A stretch of 64,000 bases of DNA from contig OV050033.1 in NCBI GenBank assembly GCA_920105625.2, positions 112,367,700 through 112,431,699 on the forward strand, read 5' to 3'. The stretch's first letter is position 1, and every line of letters starts with the position of its first letter. The translations under genes and the position numbers were made by a program. Source of the DNA: Clusia tigrina (lineage: Eukaryota > Arthropoda > Insecta > Diptera > Clusiidae). A model generated the notes under the pieces. That model saw only the letters and a list, made by a program, of their open reading frames with translations, had not been told where the DNA came from and did not search any database. Positions 61,879 to 64,000 of this stretch are shown here, piece by piece.

Positions 61879-64000
61879 CAAGGGTAGCATAGCTTGGAGC
61901 GATAGCTTAAATTGACAAGAGGCTCGAGTACTTTATTGTTACAAAATTTCAAGGTTTTATGACGCTCCAGTAAAAGTTACAAGCATTTGTATGTTGCAAA
62001 CTTTGATAGGTGTAGGCCGTCCCGTATAGAAGTTAGGGCCATTTGATGTTTTATCAGTGTCTGATTTGGGACTCAAGGGTAGCATAGCTTTGAGCGATAG
62101 CTTAAATTGACAAGAGGCTCCATTACTTTATTGTTACAAAAATTCAAGGTTTTATGACGCTCCAGTAAAAAGTTACAAGCATTTGTATGTTGCAAATTTT
62201 GATAGGTGTAGGACGTACCGTATAGAAGTTAGGGCCATTTGAAGTTTTATCAGTGTTTGATTTGGGACTCAAGGGTAGCATAGCTTTGAGCGATAGCTTA
62301 AATTGACAAGAGGTTCGGGTACTTTATTGTTACAAAATTTCAAGGTTTTATGACGCTCCAGTAAAAATTTACAAGCATTTATGTATACGTTGCAAACTTT
62401 GATAGGAGTAGAACGTACCGTATAGGAGTTAGGGCCATTTGAAGTTTTATCAGTGTTTGATTTGGGACTCAAGGGTAGCATAGCTTTGAGCGATAGCTTA
62501 AATTGACAAGAGGCTCGAGTACTTTATTGTTAAAAAATTTCAAGGTTTTATGACGCTCCAGTAAAAAGTTACAAGCAATTGTATATTGCAAAGTTTGATA
62601 GGTGTAGGACGTCCCGTATAGAAAGTAGGGCCATTTGAAGTTTAATCAGTGTGTGATTTGGGACTCAAGGGTAGCATAGCTAGCGATATCTTAAATTGAA
62701 AAGAGGCTCGAGTACTTTATTGTTACAAAATTTCAAGGTTTTATGATGCTCCAGTAAAAAGTTACAAGCATTTGTATGTTGCAAACATTGATAGCTGTAG
62801 GACGTACCGTATAGAAGTTAGGGCCATTTGAAGTTTTATCAGTGTTTGATTTGGGACTCAAGGGTAGCATAGCTTTGGGCGATAGCTTAAATTGACAAGA
62901 GGCTCGAGTACTTTATTGTTACAAAATTTCAAGGTTTTTAGACTCTCCAGTAAAATGTTACAAGCATTTGTATGTTGCAAACTTTGATAGGTGTAGGACG
63001 TCCTGTATAGAAGGTAGGGCCATTTGAAATTTTATCAGTGTGTGATTTGGGACTCAAGGGTAGCATAGCTTTGAGCGATAGCTTAAATTGACAAGAGGCT
63101 CGAGTACTTTATTGTTACAAAATTTCAAGGTTTTATGATGCTCCAGTAAAAAGTAACAAGCATTTGTATGTTGCAAACATTGATAGGTGTAGGACGTACC
63201 GTATAGAAGGTAGGGCCATTTGAAGTTTTATCAGTGTTTGATTTGGGACTCAAGGGTAGCATAGCTTTGAGCGATAGCTTAAATTGACAAGAAGTTCGGG
63301 TACTTCATTGTTACAAAATTTCAAGGTTTTTTGACGCTCCAGTAAAAACTTACAAGCATTTGTATGTTGCAAACTTTGAAAGGAGTAGGACGTACCGTAT
63401 AGAAGCTAGGGCCATTTGTAGTTTTATCAGTGTTTGATTTGGGACTCAAGGGTAGCATAGCTTTGAGCGATAGCTTAAATTGACAAGAGGCTCGAGTACT
63501 TTATTGTTACAAAATTTCAAGGTTTTATGATGGTCCAGTAAAAAGTTACAAGCATTTGTATGTTGCAAACTTTGATAGGTGTAGGACTTCCCGTATAGAA
63601 GGTAGGGCCATTTGAAGTTTTATCATTGTGTGATTTGGGACTCAAGGGTAGCATAGCTTTGAGCGAAAGCTTAAATTGACAAGAGGCTCGAGTACTTTAT
63701 TGTTACAAAATTTCAAGGTTTTATGATGCGCCAGTAAAAAGTTACAAGCATTTGTATGTTGCAAACATTGATAGTTGCAGGACGTTCCGTATAGAGGTTA
63801 GGGCCATTTGAAGTTTTATCAGTGTTTGATTTGGGACTCAAGGGTAGCATAGCTTTGAGCGATAGCTTAAATTGACAAGAGGCTCGAGTACTTTATTGTT
63901 ACAAAATTTTAAGGTTTTATGACTCTCCAGTAAAAAGTTACAAGCATTTGTATGTTGCAAACTTTGATAGGTGGAGGACGTACCATATAGAAGTTAGGGC
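61879..64000. repeat. Satellite 2354-bp 12-monomer HOR, copy 3 (cut by window end)
   Basis: Offset 2354 from copy 2, running off the window after about 2122 bp. Private changes are a 3-base deletion at 62681 (ATAGCTAGCGAT for ATAGCTTTGAGCGAT) and TTACAAAATTTC with TGATGCTCC near 62724-62750, where copies 1 and 2 have TTAAAAAATTTC with TGACGCTCC. The -1 variant GCCATTTTAG is not present near 63808 (GCCATTTGAAG instead). The array clearly continues beyond 64000. Confidence 0.94.

Noticed and set aside
1..64000. CRISPR array or prokaryotic repeat system
   Set aside because: The repeats are contiguous 196-bp units with no short-repeat/unique-spacer alternation and no cas genes; the LINE indicates a eukaryote.
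1..64000. CENP-B-box-like motif as evidence of centromere function
   Set aside because: I looked for a TTCG....A..CGGG-type match in the standard monomer and its TTCGGGTAC variant and saw none. Centromere identity cannot be claimed from sequence.
1..64000. tRNA, rRNA or small-RNA genes
   Set aside because: No stretch outside the LINE departs from the satellite consensus enough to hold one, and no tRNA box A/B pair or rRNA core was recognised.

Overview
This window is a satellite DNA array. About 62.3 of 64 kb is one head-to-tail tandem repeat with a 196-bp monomer (roughly 318 copies by length), all in the same orientation. The only other element is a 1.67-kb fragment of a non-LTR (LINE-type) retrotransposon at 6119-7788. 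I see no single-copy host gene, tRNA, rRNA, CRISPR array or bacterial-type gene. A megabase-style satellite with higher-order repeats (HORs) plus a 5'-truncated LINE points to an animal, probably an invertebrate, in pericentromeric, subtelomeric or other constitutive heterochromatin. The species and the chromosomal location cannot be determined from the sequence, and I do not recognise the satellite by name.

Layout. 1-4093: a 12-monomer HOR (2351 bp), one full copy and most of a second. 4094-5089: spacer monomers, including a 3-monomer (587 bp) repeat and one chimeric monomer. 5090-8111: another copy of part of the same HOR, split by the LINE. 8112-9509: mixed monomers. 9510-11250: a further copy of the 12-mer HOR. 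11251-13200: mixed monomers. 13201-16100: a 9-monomer (1762 bp) HOR, about 1.6 copies. 16664-27616: two near-identical blocks offset by 5667 bp, each containing an 8-monomer (1568 bp) sub-repeat. 27617-33274: rearranged monomers of a third family. 33275-about 45015: a tandem duplication of about 5860 bp (30 monomers), nearly identical. 45016-57170: mosaic of all families, with traceable monomer deletions. 57171-64000: a 2354-bp 12-monomer HOR, two full copies and most of a third, still running at the window edge.

The recurring variant blocks fall into about three families: X (mostly 1-16 kb, 36-39 kb, 42-47 kb, 55-57 kb), Y (17-19.5, 22.3-25.2, 47.8-49, 50.3-51.2, 53-54, 57.2-64 kb) and Z (20-22, 26-34.9, 39.2-40.8, 49.3-50, 54-55 kb). 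They are shuffled relative to each other in blocks that are near-whole multiples of 196 bp. This is the pattern expected of repeated unequal exchange or segmental amplification. The retrotransposon fragment is the only coding sequence: its reverse transcriptase frame is open from the truncation point to the stop codon, and it ends with a clear 3' stem-loop and a TAA-repeat tail. Its pre-insertion site survives in sister HOR copies, so the insertion is defined to within the 5-bp target-site duplication. I did not find a new protein-coding system; the interest here lies in satellite evolution and in the LINE insertion.
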